A DNA stretch of 64,000 nucleotides from Flavisolibacter ginsenosidimutans (GCF_007970805.1 NZ_CP042433.1:3100001-3164000), one strand, 5' to 3'. Positions 25,195-33,420 are shown, numbered from the stretch's first letter. Numbers and translations are program-made. Notes: generated by a model not told the origin, from the letters alone.

Positions 25195-25267
25195 TATGAA
25201 CCAAGGGTTCATCTATCCATTGAACTTTCGTTGCGTCGCACGCTTGTACGCTTTGCTCGCTATTGAG
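25195..25267 (+). repeat. Dispersed intergenic repeat, copy D
   Basis: ATGAACCAAGGGTTCATC...TTCGTTGCGTCGCACGCTTG...TACGCTTTGCTCGCTATTGAG. It is the longest match to copy A, including the upstream ATGARCCAAGG part. It lies between the helicase and the GNAT gene. Confidence 0.75.
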
Positions 25268-25342
25268 CACAAAGAAAATCACAGCAATGCAATTCTTCTT
25301 ACGTCGCCCCGCCCGTTTGCGAGGCTTATATTTAACGCGGCT

Positions 25343-25774
25343 ATGGAATTAAAAACAATCACCACAAACACACCCGAATACGAGGCTATGATTGCGCTTC
25401 GCACGAAGGTTTTGCTCGATCCCATCGGCATTCCGCGTTCCTACATCAATCCTGAAAAAGAAAGGAGCGATGTTTTAATCGGCGCTTATGAAGAAGACAA
25501 TTTAATTGGTTGCTGCATTCTCACAGCCGTTGACGAAAACACCTTGCAATTGCGCCAAATGGCCGTAGATACCGTACTTCAGCAAAAAGGCATCGGCGCA
25601 GCCATTCTTGCTTTTGCCGAAAACATTGCGAAAGAACGAGGCTATAAAATGCTAATGATGCACGCAAGAGATGCGGTCATTGGCTTTTATCAAAAATGCG
25701 GTTACCAAATTTGCGGCGAACAGTTTTTTGAAGTGGGCATCGGCCATCACAAAATGCAAAAACAATTAAGCTAA
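25343..25774 (+). CDS. GNAT-family N-acetyltransferase
   Basis: 143 residues from the ATG at 25343; the upstream in-frame extension runs through repeat D and is rejected. The acetyl-CoA loop is 'LQQKGIGAAILAFAENIAKERG' (Q/RxxGxG/A) and the C-terminal 'FYQKCGYQ' is the standard GNAT motif. The first half 'IALRTKVLLDPIGIPRSYI' resembles ElaA-type acetyltransferases. Substrate unknown. Confidence 0.82.
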   Translation: MELKTITTNTPEYEAMIALRTKVLLDPIGIPRSYINPEKERSDVLIGAYEEDNLIGCCILTAVDENTLQLRQMAVDTVLQQKGIGAAILAFAENIAKERGYKMLMMHARDAVIGFYQKCGYQICGEQFFEVGIGHHKMQKQLS

Positions 25775-25803
25775 CAACGAACGATCTTTCATCACGCTTG
25801 TTT

Positions 25804-26970
25804 TCATTCCATCTGCAACACGGCCCTCGCCAGCGCAATCATGCGCTCATCGCCGGTATGCTTCATGGGTTCGTCGGAGAGTTTAACAACCGGTGTCCAT
25901 GCTTGTCCTTCCGGCAAGGCTTCGGTCATTTTCATCACAATGTTCATTGGCGTTAAGCCCACGTCGTTGGTGAAGTTGGTGCCAATACCAAAGGACATTC
26001 CAATTCGGCCCCGGCAATGCGCAGCAATGGCGGCCACCTTCTCCTCATTCAGCGCATCCGAAAAAATAATGGTCTTGCTCAACGGGTCAATGCCGAGACG
26101 TTGGTAATGACGAATGGTTTTGTCGGCAAAGGCCAACGGGTCGCCGCTGTCGTGCCGAACGCCGTCAAACAAGCGGGCCAATTTTTTATCAAAGACTTCG
26201 AAAAATTCTTCGGTCGTAAATGTATCGGAAAGGGCAATGCCCAAATCGCCGCGGTAAACGGCCACCCAGTTTTCCAGAGCCAACGCGTTGGCCATTTTAA
26301 AGCCGTATCGCGCCGCATGAAACATAAACCATTCGTGTGCATGAGTGCCAATGGGTTTTGTATCGTGCCGCATGGCCAGGTAAACGTTGCTGGTGCCCAC
26401 AAAAGTTTTTCCGTATTGCTTCAACGCTTTTATCACATGCTCTTGCACGTCAAATGAATGCCGCCGCCGTGTACCAAATTCCGCAACCGTTACGTTCATG
26501 TCGGCATAGCTTTCAATCTTCCGTTTTGCTTTTTGTTCCACTTCAGCGTCACTTTCGCGGACGGCATTTTGCAAGCGGTAATAGTTTTCGGAAACGAGGC
26601 AAAGCAGCGGCACTTCCCACAAAATAGTGCGGTACCAATGGCCTTCTACCGAAATACTTACTTCATCACCGTTTTGTTCAATCAGCACCTCCGATGGATC
26701 GTAACAATAGCCTTGCAGAAAATCGAGGTAAACCGGGTCGAGGTAAGGACAGGTTTGCGCCAGCCATTGCTTTTCTTCGCCGCTTAGTTTCAGCGAAGCC
26801 ATTGCGTTTACCGATGCTTGCAAGGCCTGGGCAAAACCTTGCGGGAAAAGGTGATGACCGCGATTAATAAAACGATAGCGGGCCTTGGCCCGCGGAAACA
26901 ATTTAACCACGCATTGCTGCATGGTAAACTTGTAGAAATCGTTGTCGAGCAGAGAAGGAAGTGTGACCAT
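25804..26970 (-). CDS. pncB: Nicotinate phosphoribosyltransferase
   Basis: 388 residues from the ATG at 26970 (a longer frame to 27051 adds an unlikely leader). 'LLDNDFYKFTMQQ' is the conserved N-terminus of PncB. 'EFGTRRRHSFDVQ' holds the catalytic/phosphate-binding region with the His that is phosphorylated in this family, 'GTSNVYLAMRH' and 'IGTHAHEWFM' follow, and 'FSDALNEEK' closes the active site. It makes nicotinate mononucleotide from nicotinate and PRPP, with ATP hydrolysis, in the NAD salvage pathway. It is divergent from the VOC gene, with 28 nt between start codons. Confidence 0.92.
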   Translation of the reverse strand: MVTLPSLLDNDFYKFTMQQCVVKLFPRAKARYRFINRGHHLFPQGFAQALQASVNAMASLKLSGEEKQWLAQTCPYLDPVYLDFLQGYCYDPSEVLIEQNGDEVSISVEGHWYRTILWEVPLLCLVSENYYRLQNAVRESDAEVEQKAKRKIESYADMNVTVAEFGTRRRHSFDVQEHVIKALKQYGKTFVGTSNVYLAMRHDTKPIGTHAHEWFMFHAARYGFKMANALALENWVAVYRGDLGIALSDTFTTEEFFEVFDKKLARLFDGVRHDSGDPLAFADKTIRHYQRLGIDPLSKTIIFSDALNEEKVAAIAAHCRGRIGMSFGIGTNFTNDVGLTPMNIVMKMTEALPEGQAWTPVVKLSDEPMKHTGDERMIALARAVLQME

Positions 26971-26998
26971 CGCGTTGCAATTTCTTTGGATTAAATTT

Positions 26999-27421
26999 AT
27001 GCAATCATCAAGCCTTGCCGTGAACGTTGCTCGTATTAAAGAAACCTGCATTTACGTAACCAACCTGCAAACAGCAAAAACGTTTTACAACACAATGCTT
27101 CGCCTGCCGCTGATTTCTTTTGTGGAAGAAAGACACGTCTTCTTTAGAGCCGGCGAGTCGGTGCTGCTTTGTTTTGTGGCCGCCAAAACATTGCAGGAAA
27201 AAGAATTACCGCCGCACGGCGCAAGCGGTCCGGTTCATTTTGCTTTTGAAGTGGAAAGCAACGAGTACGATAAAACCTTGTGGGAAGTAAAAGAGGCCGG
27301 TATTGAAATTTTACACGAGCATAACTGGGATGGACATCATCGCTCCTTTTACTTTCACGACCCGGACAAAAATTTACTGGAAGTAATTGAAGAAGGTTTG
27401 TGGGAAGCGGATGTGGAATAA
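26999..27421 (+). CDS. VOC/glyoxalase-fold protein
   Basis: 140 residues. Two beta-alpha-beta-beta-beta modules of the vicinal-oxygen-chelate fold are visible: 'ETCIYVTNLQTAKTFYNTML...VFFRAGESVLLCF' and 'HFAFEVESNEYDKTLWEVKEAGIEIL...RSFYFHDPDKNLLEVIEEG'. The 'FHDPDKNLLEVIE' metal-site Glu is kept. It could be a glyoxalase, a bleomycin-type resistance protein or a dioxygenase relative. Start at ATG 26999, sharing the short divergent region with pncB. Confidence 0.8.
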   Translation: MQSSSLAVNVARIKETCIYVTNLQTAKTFYNTMLRLPLISFVEERHVFFRAGESVLLCFVAAKTLQEKELPPHGASGPVHFAFEVESNEYDKTLWEVKEAGIEILHEHNWDGHHRSFYFHDPDKNLLEVIEEGLWEADVE

Positions 27422-27511
27422 AAAATGTAAAATTCAAAATGTAAAACTGTTTCCCTTTGCTTTATAGCCTCTCGTTTTAGATTTTACATTCTACATTTTA
27501 GATTTTACATT
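27422..27511. repeat. Inverted repeat with AATGTAAAAT-type arms
   Basis: Left arm AAAATGTAAAATTCAAAATG starts one base after the stop at 27421. The right arm ATTTTACATTCTACATTTTA-GATTTTACATT (27481-27511) is its imperfect complement. Probably ends the VOC transcript. The right arm also supplies the upstream part of the tRNA promoter. Confidence 0.55.
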
Positions 27512-27528
27512 CCCTGTTTTTATATTTG
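27497..27528 (+). promoter_or_regulatory. Promoter of tRNA-Thr
   Basis: TTTA (27497-27500), a 20-nt spacer and TATATTTG (27521-27528) fit the Bacteroidota TTTG-N19/20-TAnnTTTG promoter. The tRNA starts 9 nt downstream. Confidence 0.65.
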
Positions 27529-27536
27529 CCGCATCA

Positions 27537-27609
27537 GCCAACTTAGCTCAGCTGGTAGAGCGATTCATTCGTAATGAATAGGTCGTCGGTTCGACTCCGA
27601 TAGTTGGCT
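27537..27609 (+). tRNA. tRNA-Thr (anticodon CGT)
   Basis: The 73-nt cloverleaf is complete: acceptor GCCAACT/AGTTGGC, D arm AGCTCAGCTGGTAGAGC, anticodon stem ATTCA/TGAAT around loop TTCGTAA (anticodon CGT), and T arm with GGTTCGACTCC. CCA is not encoded. It decodes ACG. Confidence 0.95.
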
Positions 27610-27705
27610 CTCTCCTTTTTATTTCGTCTTCTGCTTCTTTGCACGGGCACAATTTCTGCCCTGTTCTTCTTGTCAACAAAAATCGTGGAAAGAAAAACCG
27701 TAGGT

Positions 27706-27933
27706 ATGACAGCGAGGAATGATCAACCAAGGATGCGTTCGTTAAACACAAGAGCCTGGATTTTTTTGATGATGCTGCTCGGCATCGCCGTTTTCTCTTT
27801 CGTGTTGTTGCGCTACCGGTCGCAGCAAAACCTGGTTAAACAATCCGACTACGTACAAACAAAGCGGCACGTTTACGTGCAGCCCGCCGATGACCAGCCC
27901 GAAGTGCCGATTGTGTACCAACAATCGCTTTAA
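27706..27933 (+). CDS. Small single-span membrane protein
   Basis: 75 residues from ATG 27706 (an upstream in-frame start would overlap the tRNA and is rejected). A basic N-terminus is followed by one helix (WIFLMMLLGIAVFSFVLL) and a polar tail with 'YVQTKRHVYVQPADDQPEVP'. Function unknown. Confidence 0.5.
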   Translation: MTARNDQPRMRSLNTRAWIFLMMLLGIAVFSFVLLRYRSQQNLVKQSDYVQTKRHVYVQPADDQPEVPIVYQQSL

Positions 27934-28445
27934 AACGAACGCAGCCGGTGCTGTTTACACAAACGCCGCTTGCGTTATACAAGCGTAAACAGTATGTGCT
28001 ACGCTCCTTTGTCCACGTTACGATTGGGGCGCCTTTCGGGTACGCTTTCGTTCAGATTTTCATCGTCGTGAGCATGATCCTTCGTTAGTCGCTCGTCGTC
28101 CGTTCTGTTTCCATCGTTTACTTTCGTCGGGATGCCCCGTGCCGGACGTGGGCTTGTTGCCCGATGGCTATCCTTTGCCGCAGGTTGTTTTTTGTGCCAT
28201 AAAAGTTGAATTTACATTATTCGTAAAACCAGATTTTACACCAAAGCGAGAACCATAAAAATTGTAGAAGCCCGGCGGTTTTTGTGTCGGATGGCGGCTC
28301 TCTACCGCAGCGAAAAACAGGCCTTCAACACCCCCTTTTTCCCCCGTACACAACTCTGGAAAAATCTTTTGGCTGCTTTACACGGATAGCATTAATTTTA
28401 GTAGCGGTAAACTCGTTTATACTAACCCATTAAATTCAATTTATC
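27934..28445. other. 512-nt intergenic region with one strong hairpin
   Basis: Right after the stop at 27933 comes a nested stem: CTGTTTAC (27951-27958) with GTAAACAG (27985-27992) and inner GCTTG (27968-27972) with CAAGC (27980-27984), possibly a terminator without T-run. The rest shows many CGTC/TCGT-rich stretches (about 28010-28140) but no protein-like frame. The final ~100 nt should hold the promoter of the SWIB gene. Confidence 0.5.
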
Positions 28446-28820
28446 ATGGCAAAAGCGACAAACAAAGCCGCCACAAAAACAGCCGCAAAAAAAGGAGCAG
28501 CGACAAAGGCTTCGACGAAAACTGCGGCAAAAAGCCCTGCAAAAAAAGCCGCTGCAAAAAAATCGGCAAGAACTCCCAACGCCGCCTTCATGGCGCCTTT
28601 GACACCCAATAGCACGCTGGCTGAAGTAGTGGGCAACAAGCCGCTGCCCCGCACCGAGATTGTAAAAAAAGTGTGGGATTACATTAAGAAGAACGGTCTT
28701 CAGGACAAGACAAACAAACGCATGATTAACGCCGACGCAAAACTGAAACCGCTGTTTGGCAAAGCGCAAATCTCGATGTTTGAACTGGCCAAGATTGTGA
28801 ACAACAACATTCAGAAGTAA
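28446..28820 (+). CDS. SWIB/MDM2-domain protein with Lys/Ala-rich histone-H1-like tail
   Basis: 124 residues. Residues 1-42 are almost only Ala, Lys, Thr and Ser, with repeated 'KKAAAKK' and 'TKTAAK' blocks, as in bacterial histone-H1-like proteins. Residues ~48-124 are a SWIB domain: 'LAEVVGNKPLPRTEIVKKVWDYIKKNGL', 'NADAKLKPLFG' and 'MFELAKIVNNNI'. Similar fusions are known in Chlamydiae and many Bacteroidota. A DNA-binding, nucleoid-associated role is likely. Confidence 0.88.
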   Translation: MAKATNKAATKTAAKKGAATKASTKTAAKSPAKKAAAKKSARTPNAAFMAPLTPNSTLAEVVGNKPLPRTEIVKKVWDYIKKNGLQDKTNKRMINADAKLKPLFGKAQISMFELAKIVNNNIQK

Positions 28821-28856
28821 GGTTCAAAAGCCCGGTCAGTTGCGGGTAAAAATTTA

Positions 28857-28887
28857 AGCAGGGCGGCCATTGTCACCCTGCTTTTTT
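28857..28887 (+). terminator. Rho-independent terminator of the SWIB gene
   Basis: AGCAGGG (28857-28863) pairs with CCCTGCT (28876-28882), followed by a T-run to 28887, 37 nt past the stop codon. Confidence 0.85.
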
Positions 28888-28955
28888 ATTTTTGAAACCG
28901 TGTGCCGGGCTCTGAACGGAATGATTTTTTCAACCTCCTTTTCAAATCGCCTTGT

Positions 28956-29366
28956 ATGGAACAAACCGCAACGCCGCTGCCACCGAAGCGCAGGATAAGA
29001 GGTGGCCGCATTCTCACTATTGTTGTTTTGATCTTGCTGTTTGCCGCCGCGCTTTTTGTGTGGTGGCGCTATTACTTTACCTACAGTTCAGGTTATCGTT
29101 ATGGCTTGCTGCAAAAATTTTCAAAGCGGGGCAACCTCTTTAAAACCTACGAAGGCGAAATGATTTTAAGCAGCGTGAAAGGCAATAACAACGTGCCGCT
29201 GGCTTCTGAGAAATTTTATTTTTCCGTAACCGATGCAGGCGTGGCACAGCAAATGGACAACCTGCAAGGACACGGCGTTACCGTTCACTACAAGCAAAAA
29301 AACAGCCCGGCTTTTTGGCGCGGCGATAGCGAATACATTGTGGACAGCGTGAGAACGGAGCAGTAG
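28956..29366 (+). CDS. Membrane-anchored protein of unknown function
   Basis: 136 residues from ATG 28956. Proline/basic N-terminus (PPKRRIRGG), one helix (ILTIVVLILLFAAALFVWW), then an extracytoplasmic domain with 'GYRYGLLQKFSKRGNLFKTYEGEM' and 'FYFSVTDAGVAQQMDNLQGHGVTVHYKQ'. This resembles a recurrent Bacteroidota '6-phosphogluconate-dehydrogenase-misannotated' membrane family; no enzyme motif is present. Confidence 0.6.
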   Translation: MEQTATPLPPKRRIRGGRILTIVVLILLFAAALFVWWRYYFTYSSGYRYGLLQKFSKRGNLFKTYEGEMILSSVKGNNNVPLASEKFYFSVTDAGVAQQMDNLQGHGVTVHYKQKNSPAFWRGDSEYIVDSVRTEQ

Positions 29367-29426
29367 CACTTAAGGCTAAGAGAAGCACGAAACCTTCTTC
29401 TATGCAAGAACACATCGCTACCTGAT

Positions 29427-29458
29427 TTTTACGGCAAAAGAAATATCTTGCCGTAAAA
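29427..29458 (+). terminator. Perfect 11-bp hairpin just upstream of the lipoprotein gene
   Basis: TTTTACGGCAA (29427-29437) and TTGCCGTAAAA (29448-29458) with a 10-nt loop. It may end the preceding transcript. It also lies only 6 nt before the ATG at 29465, so it could affect translation if transcribed with that gene. Confidence 0.55.
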
Positions 29459-29464
29459 GCTTTT

Positions 29465-29926
29465 ATGAAAATTTTGCGCACTCAACTCGCGGTCACCTTA
29501 CTGCTTGCGATAACAGCCTGCTCATCGTCGCGGATGAAAAATCCTTCGGCCATTGGCATTGTGCCGCTTTTGCAATACAGCGCACAAAACGTTTCAGTTA
29601 AAGCAGACACAACCTACCAGGTCATTCAGGACGCAACGACTTTTCACGCAAGCTTTGCCGCTTCTTCTACAGCCCGCAAACCAAATTTTGACGGCCAAAT
29701 GGTGGTTACAATTTTAACCAAACAACTCCCTTCGCAAGCCTTCCGTTTTACACGGGCAGAAGTAGCCGGAAAAACGGTAAACGTTTACGCTCAAAGCTGT
29801 CAACGCGACGCCGATTCAACCTGTGAAAAGAGCAGCGTTGTGATGGCGGCCATACCCAAAGTTGGCAGTGCCCGCAGTGTCCAGTTTTTTGTAAACAACC
29901 AACCCAAAGAACTTGTATCGTGGTAA
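29465..29926 (+). CDS. Lipoprotein with PrcB-C-like domain
   Basis: 153 residues, lipoprotein signal with lipobox near 'ITAC' (Cys about 19). The mature domain 'YQVIQDATTFHASFAAS...VTILTKQLPSQAFRFTRAEVAGKTVNVYAQSC' has the order of PrcB C-terminal-type beta domains (query residue block, 'fdGxmVV' strand, then substrate-like strands), but the match is weak. Two later Cys may form a disulfide. It runs directly into the beta-lactamase-like gene and is probably co-transcribed with it. Confidence 0.6.
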   Translation: MKILRTQLAVTLLLAITACSSSRMKNPSAIGIVPLLQYSAQNVSVKADTTYQVIQDATTFHASFAASSTARKPNFDGQMVVTILTKQLPSQAFRFTRAEVAGKTVNVYAQSCQRDADSTCEKSSVVMAAIPKVGSARSVQFFVNNQPKELVSW

Positions 29927-29940
29927 ATTGGAAAATAAAA

Positions 29941-31245
29941 ATGCCGATGCGCTATCCGGTTTTGGTTTGGTTGATTGTTGCGAACGGCTTACTTACTGTG
30001 CTTTCTGCGCAACCAAAAACAGATAGCTTTCTTGCGCAAATTTTAAACGGGAACAAGAACGCTGTCTTTCAGGAAGTGCTTCAGCATCCGGATAAATACC
30101 GGTTGCAAATCGTTTACACGCAAATTAATCGCGACAAGAAAAACCGGCCAAGCTTTACAAACTATTTCTTTCATTACGATTCCCTGCTTTATTTCAATCC
30201 GGCCTCTACCGTAAAGATGCCGTTGGCTTTTCTGGCGCTGGAAAAATTGAACGGGCTTCACCGCAACGGTGTCAACAAATACACAACGATTCTTTTCGAC
30301 AGCAGCCAACCCTGGCAACGTCCTTTGTACAACGACACAACGGCGATTAGCGGAAAGCCAAGTCTTGCGCAGTTTATCAAACGGGCTTTTTTAATCAGCG
30401 AGAACGATCCGTACAACCGCTTTTACCAATTTATCGGGCAGGGTGAAATCAACCGCAACCTTCATCAAAAAGGTTATGCCGATGTGCGCATCACCCGGCA
30501 GTTTTTAGGATTAACACCGGAGCAAAACCGCTATACCAATGCGCTGCGTTTTGTAGATGCCGAAGGAAATACGTTGTACGAACAACCGCCTGCGTACAAC
30601 AAAGATTCGTTTGATTTTAGCCGGGTAATTAAAATTGGCAAAGCGCATTTAGACCGCAACGACAGTTTGATTAACGAACCCTTTGATTTTACGCCGCACA
30701 ACAATATTTCATTGGAAGATCTGCGGCAAATTTTGCAATCGGTTTTGTTTCCACAATCAGTGACAGCAACACAACGGTTTCATTTAACCAGGGATGATTA
30801 CCGTTTTCTGTACCGTTATCTTTCCCAGTTTCCTTCCGAAACACCCGACCCGAAATACGATACCGCAACCTTTTACGACAGCTATGTAAAATTTTTTTTT
30901 CGGGACAGCACACACCGTATGCCGCCAAACATGAGAGTGTTCAACAAAGTAGGCTGGGCTTACGGTTTCTTAACCGATGTGAGTTACGTAGTGGATTTTA
31001 AAAACAAGGTTGAATTCATGCTGGCCGCGACGCTGTACGTAAACAGCGATGAAATTTTGAATGACAACAAGTACGAATACGAAAGCATCGGCCACCCTTT
31101 TCTTTACCAATTAGGACAAACCATTTACCAATACGAATTGAAAAGAAAGCGGCCATATATGCCCAAGCTTTCTGCCTTTAAAATAAAATACGAAAGCCGC
31201 GATCCAAAGGATGTGCGGCCATCGTTGAGGGACGTGGATAATTAA
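29941..31245 (+). CDS. Secreted class-A beta-lactamase-like serine hydrolase
   Basis: About 434 residues from ATG 29941 (a GTG at 29920 would overlap the previous gene). Signal peptide ends near 'LSAQ'. Penicillin-recognising motifs: 'PASTVKMPLAFLALEKL' (Ser-x-x-Lys), 'ISENDPYNR' (SxN-like SEN) and 'NKVGWAYG' (KxG, with V for T/S). It is longer than true beta-lactamases by 150 residues, and the KTG Thr is absent, so antibiotic hydrolysis is doubtful. A peptidase or esterase role in the periplasm is as likely. Confidence 0.75.
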   Translation: MPMRYPVLVWLIVANGLLTVLSAQPKTDSFLAQILNGNKNAVFQEVLQHPDKYRLQIVYTQINRDKKNRPSFTNYFFHYDSLLYFNPASTVKMPLAFLALEKLNGLHRNGVNKYTTILFDSSQPWQRPLYNDTTAISGKPSLAQFIKRAFLISENDPYNRFYQFIGQGEINRNLHQKGYADVRITRQFLGLTPEQNRYTNALRFVDAEGNTLYEQPPAYNKDSFDFSRVIKIGKAHLDRNDSLINEPFDFTPHNNISLEDLRQILQSVLFPQSVTATQRFHLTRDDYRFLYRYLSQFPSETPDPKYDTATFYDSYVKFFFRDSTHRMPPNMRVFNKVGWAYGFLTDVSYVVDFKNKVEFMLAATLYVNSDEILNDNKYEYESIGHPFLYQLGQTIYQYELKRKRPYMPKLSAFKIKYESRDPKDVRPSLRDVDN

Positions 31246-31286
31246 CCTCTAACCTCCAACCCCAATTCTCGCTTACCTTCGGCGGC

Positions 31287-32045
31287 ATGAAAACGGTTTT
31301 TATCACCGGCGCCACATCGGGTTTTGGCGAAGCTTGCGCCGATGTATTTGGGCAAAACGGCTACGCACTGATTTTAAATGGCCGCCGCGTTGACCGCCTC
31401 TTGTCGCTGAAATCAAGACTGGAAGACGACTACGGCATTCGTTGCCACCTGCTTCCCTTTGACGTGCAGAATCGCCGCGCTGTTTTTACCGCTATTGACA
31501 CGCTTCCCGAAGAATGGAGAGAGGTTGACATTTTGATCAACAACGCAGGCTTGGCGCTGGGCCGCAATTCCTTTGAAGAAGCCGATATTGATGATTGGGA
31601 AACGATGATTGATACGAACCTGAAAGGGCTGCTTTACGTTTCCAAAGCCGTGTTACCGTTGATGATTCCGCGAAATAGCGGCCACATTATTAACCTTGGC
31701 TCCGTTGCAGCAAAGGACGTTTACGACAAAGGCAACGTGTATTGCGCCACCAAAGCCGCCGTGGAAACAGTTTCCAAAGCCATGCGCATAGAGTTGCTTC
31801 CGCACCGCATCAAGGTTACGGCCATCCATCCCGGCGCCGCAGAAACCGAGTTTGCGCTGGTGCGGTTTAAAGGCAATGAAGACGCCGCCAAAAAAACTTA
31901 CACCGGCCTTGAACCCCTTACGGCGAAAGACGTAGCTGACATTATTTTTTATTGCGCCACGCTGCCGCCCAATGTTTGCATCAACGACCTTGTGGTAACC
32001 TGCGTGCAGCAAGCCGACGGCATTTATTTTAACCGTGAAAGCTGA
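31287..32045 (+). CDS. Short-chain dehydrogenase (YdfG-like)
   Basis: 252 residues. Cofactor motif 'TGATSGFGEA', an Arg pair 'NGRRVDRL' that prefers NADP, 'NNAGLALG', and the catalytic set Ser ('LGSVAA'), Tyr and Lys ('VYCATKAAV'). The C-terminal 'PGAAETEFALVRFKG' is the pattern of YdfG-type NADP+-dependent 3-hydroxy-acid/serine dehydrogenases. A TACCTTCG box 6 nt before the ATG resembles the Bacteroidota -7 element, suggesting a very short leader. Confidence 0.88.
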   Translation: MKTVFITGATSGFGEACADVFGQNGYALILNGRRVDRLLSLKSRLEDDYGIRCHLLPFDVQNRRAVFTAIDTLPEEWREVDILINNAGLALGRNSFEEADIDDWETMIDTNLKGLLYVSKAVLPLMIPRNSGHIINLGSVAAKDVYDKGNVYCATKAAVETVSKAMRIELLPHRIKVTAIHPGAAETEFALVRFKGNEDAAKKTYTGLEPLTAKDVADIIFYCATLPPNVCINDLVVTCVQQADGIYFNRES

Positions 32046-32352
32046 GACGATAATAAGGTCTTGAGATGTTGGAATATTGAGTGATTAAACACCCGGTTTG
32101 CGTGTTGTTTAGCAGAGAAGGTTCCTCCACTTCGTTTGCATGAATCGCCTCTTCTCCCACTATCGCAATATCAATTCCTCCCAAGATTTGGAAAATTCTA
32201 ACACGCAGCCCTTGTCCTTGCCAGCCTGCGTTTGTACCTTAGCAAGCGCTAATTTTTAGGTGCCTTAAGGTCTAAAATTTAAACCGTCGTTCGCTTTGAG
32301 CGGAAAAGAAAAACGGTTAGTTTTAAGCCCGTCCAATAACCTGTAAAAAACT
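32046..32352. other. Intergenic region with promoter at its right end
   Basis: 307 nt. No protein-like frame. A loose TTGAGATGTTGGAATATTGAG stretch follows the SDR stop. The promoter of the 32353 gene is at 32294-32324. Confidence 0.5.
32294..32324 (+). promoter_or_regulatory. Bacteroidota-type promoter of the 32353 gene
   Basis: TTTG (32294-32297), exactly 19 nt, then TAGTTTTA (32317-32324). It differs from TTTG-N19-TAnnTTTG only in the last base. Transcription would start about 20 nt before the ATG. Confidence 0.6.
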
Positions 32353-32829
32353 ATGAAAAAACTCCTCCTTCCCACCTTTGTACTCATCCTTTGCTCCAGC
32401 TTCTCTTCTTTGCGTGCACAAGACGTTATTCGCCTGCGGGAATGCGAAAACGCCGACATAAAAAGGCAAGCCGACAGCTTAAAACAAGTTTATGCCCACG
32501 ACGGCTTTCAGGTAATTAAAGAGGCCTCCGTTGCTATGGAAAGCGAATACGAAATGCCGGTGGTAGTGCCCTTGCAACAAGGTTCGTGGTACCAGTTTGT
32601 CTTCATCGGCGACATGAGCTCCCGCCTTTATGAAGTGCGCATGTACGACTGGGATGAAAAGATGGTAGTGTATCAGAAAAAACTTTGGGGCGATGTGGAC
32701 GGAAACATCATTTCGTTCTCCTACATCCCGAAGTTCTCCGAGTTTCACATGATAAAACCCGTGCAGCAAAACAAGCAAAAGAAAAAAGATTTGTGCGGCT
32801 ACGTGATGCTGCTCAAAAAGGTGAAATAG
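32353..32829 (+). CDS. Secreted protein of unknown function
   Basis: 158 residues. Signal peptide ends near 'SLRAQ' (22). The mature part includes 'LKQVYAHDGFQVIKEASVAMESEYEMPVVVPLQQGSWYQFVFIGD' and 'RLYEVRMYDWDEKMVVYQKK', a beta-sandwich-like pattern found in small Bacteroidota proteins predicted to respond to envelope load. No catalytic motif. Followed 62 nt later by a thioredoxin-like gene on the same strand. Confidence 0.65.
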   Translation: MKKLLLPTFVLILCSSFSSLRAQDVIRLRECENADIKRQADSLKQVYAHDGFQVIKEASVAMESEYEMPVVVPLQQGSWYQFVFIGDMSSRLYEVRMYDWDEKMVVYQKKLWGDVDGNIISFSYIPKFSEFHMIKPVQQNKQKKKDLCGYVMLLKKVK

Positions 32830-32891
32830 CGGCTTTGTTTTTAACATGCGTTATATCGTTCGGCACTTAATTTTGAACGATAACATTCGCC

Positions 32892-33416
32892 ATGAAAAAG
32901 TTTTTCTTTTTTGCTTTTGCAATTCTTTCTGTCCAATACATTTTTGCGCAAACACCATCGGCCGAGATCAGCCGCGATTCGCACGGAAATAAAGTTGTAA
33001 AAGGCTTTCTTACCAAACAGGAATTACTGACTGATACCGCCTTTGCCTGGTTTCCATCGGGGCAAAAAAGCTTCACGCCCAATGCCGATGCCGTAAAAAG
33101 TTTTGCGGCGGGAAAAGACGCCGTGAACATCCTTGTGTTTGGCGGCACCTGGTGCGAAGACACGCACATGGCACTTCCGCATTTTTTCGTCACCGCCGAT
33201 GCGGCAGGCTTCTCTCCGGACCGCATTACACTAATTGGCGTTGACCGCAGCAAGAAAACACTCTACAATCTTTCGGAAGCCTTTGGCATTACCAACGTTC
33301 CCACGTTTATTGTAATGAAAAACGGAAAAGAAATTGGCCGTGTGGTAGAATTTGGTACCACCGGTTATCCTGAAAGGGAAGTGGCAGAGATGGTAGCCGG
33401 CGCCGCGAAGAAATAA
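32892..33416 (+). CDS. Periplasmic thioredoxin-like protein with a single active-site Cys
   Basis: 174 residues. Signal peptide about 1-19. The thioredoxin fold is clear ('VNILVFGGTWCEDTHMALPHF', 'ITLIGVDRSKKTLYNLSEAFGITNVPTFIVMKNGKEIGR' with cis-Pro). The redox motif is WCEDT, with Thr in place of the resolving Cys. Such CxxT/CxxS proteins can only form mixed disulfides or work as monothiol isomerases. The rest of the fold is complete, so this is not decay. Confidence 0.8.
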   Translation: MKKFFFFAFAILSVQYIFAQTPSAEISRDSHGNKVVKGFLTKQELLTDTAFAWFPSGQKSFTPNADAVKSFAAGKDAVNILVFGGTWCEDTHMALPHFFVTADAAGFSPDRITLIGVDRSKKTLYNLSEAFGITNVPTFIVMKNGKEIGRVVEFGTTGYPEREVAEMVAGAAKK

Positions 33417-33420
33417 ATTA

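Noticed and set aside
25136..25342. 69-residue N-terminal extension of the GNAT gene
   Set aside because: It translates the dispersed repeat copy D; the GNAT fold starts at 25343.
27604..27705. N-terminal extension of the small membrane protein gene, overlapping tRNA-Thr
   Set aside because: It would start inside the mature tRNA; the ATG at 27706 gives a normal small membrane protein.
29941..31245. True class A beta-lactamase
   Set aside because: The KTG motif is KVG and the protein is about 150 residues too long, so I call it only beta-lactamase-like.
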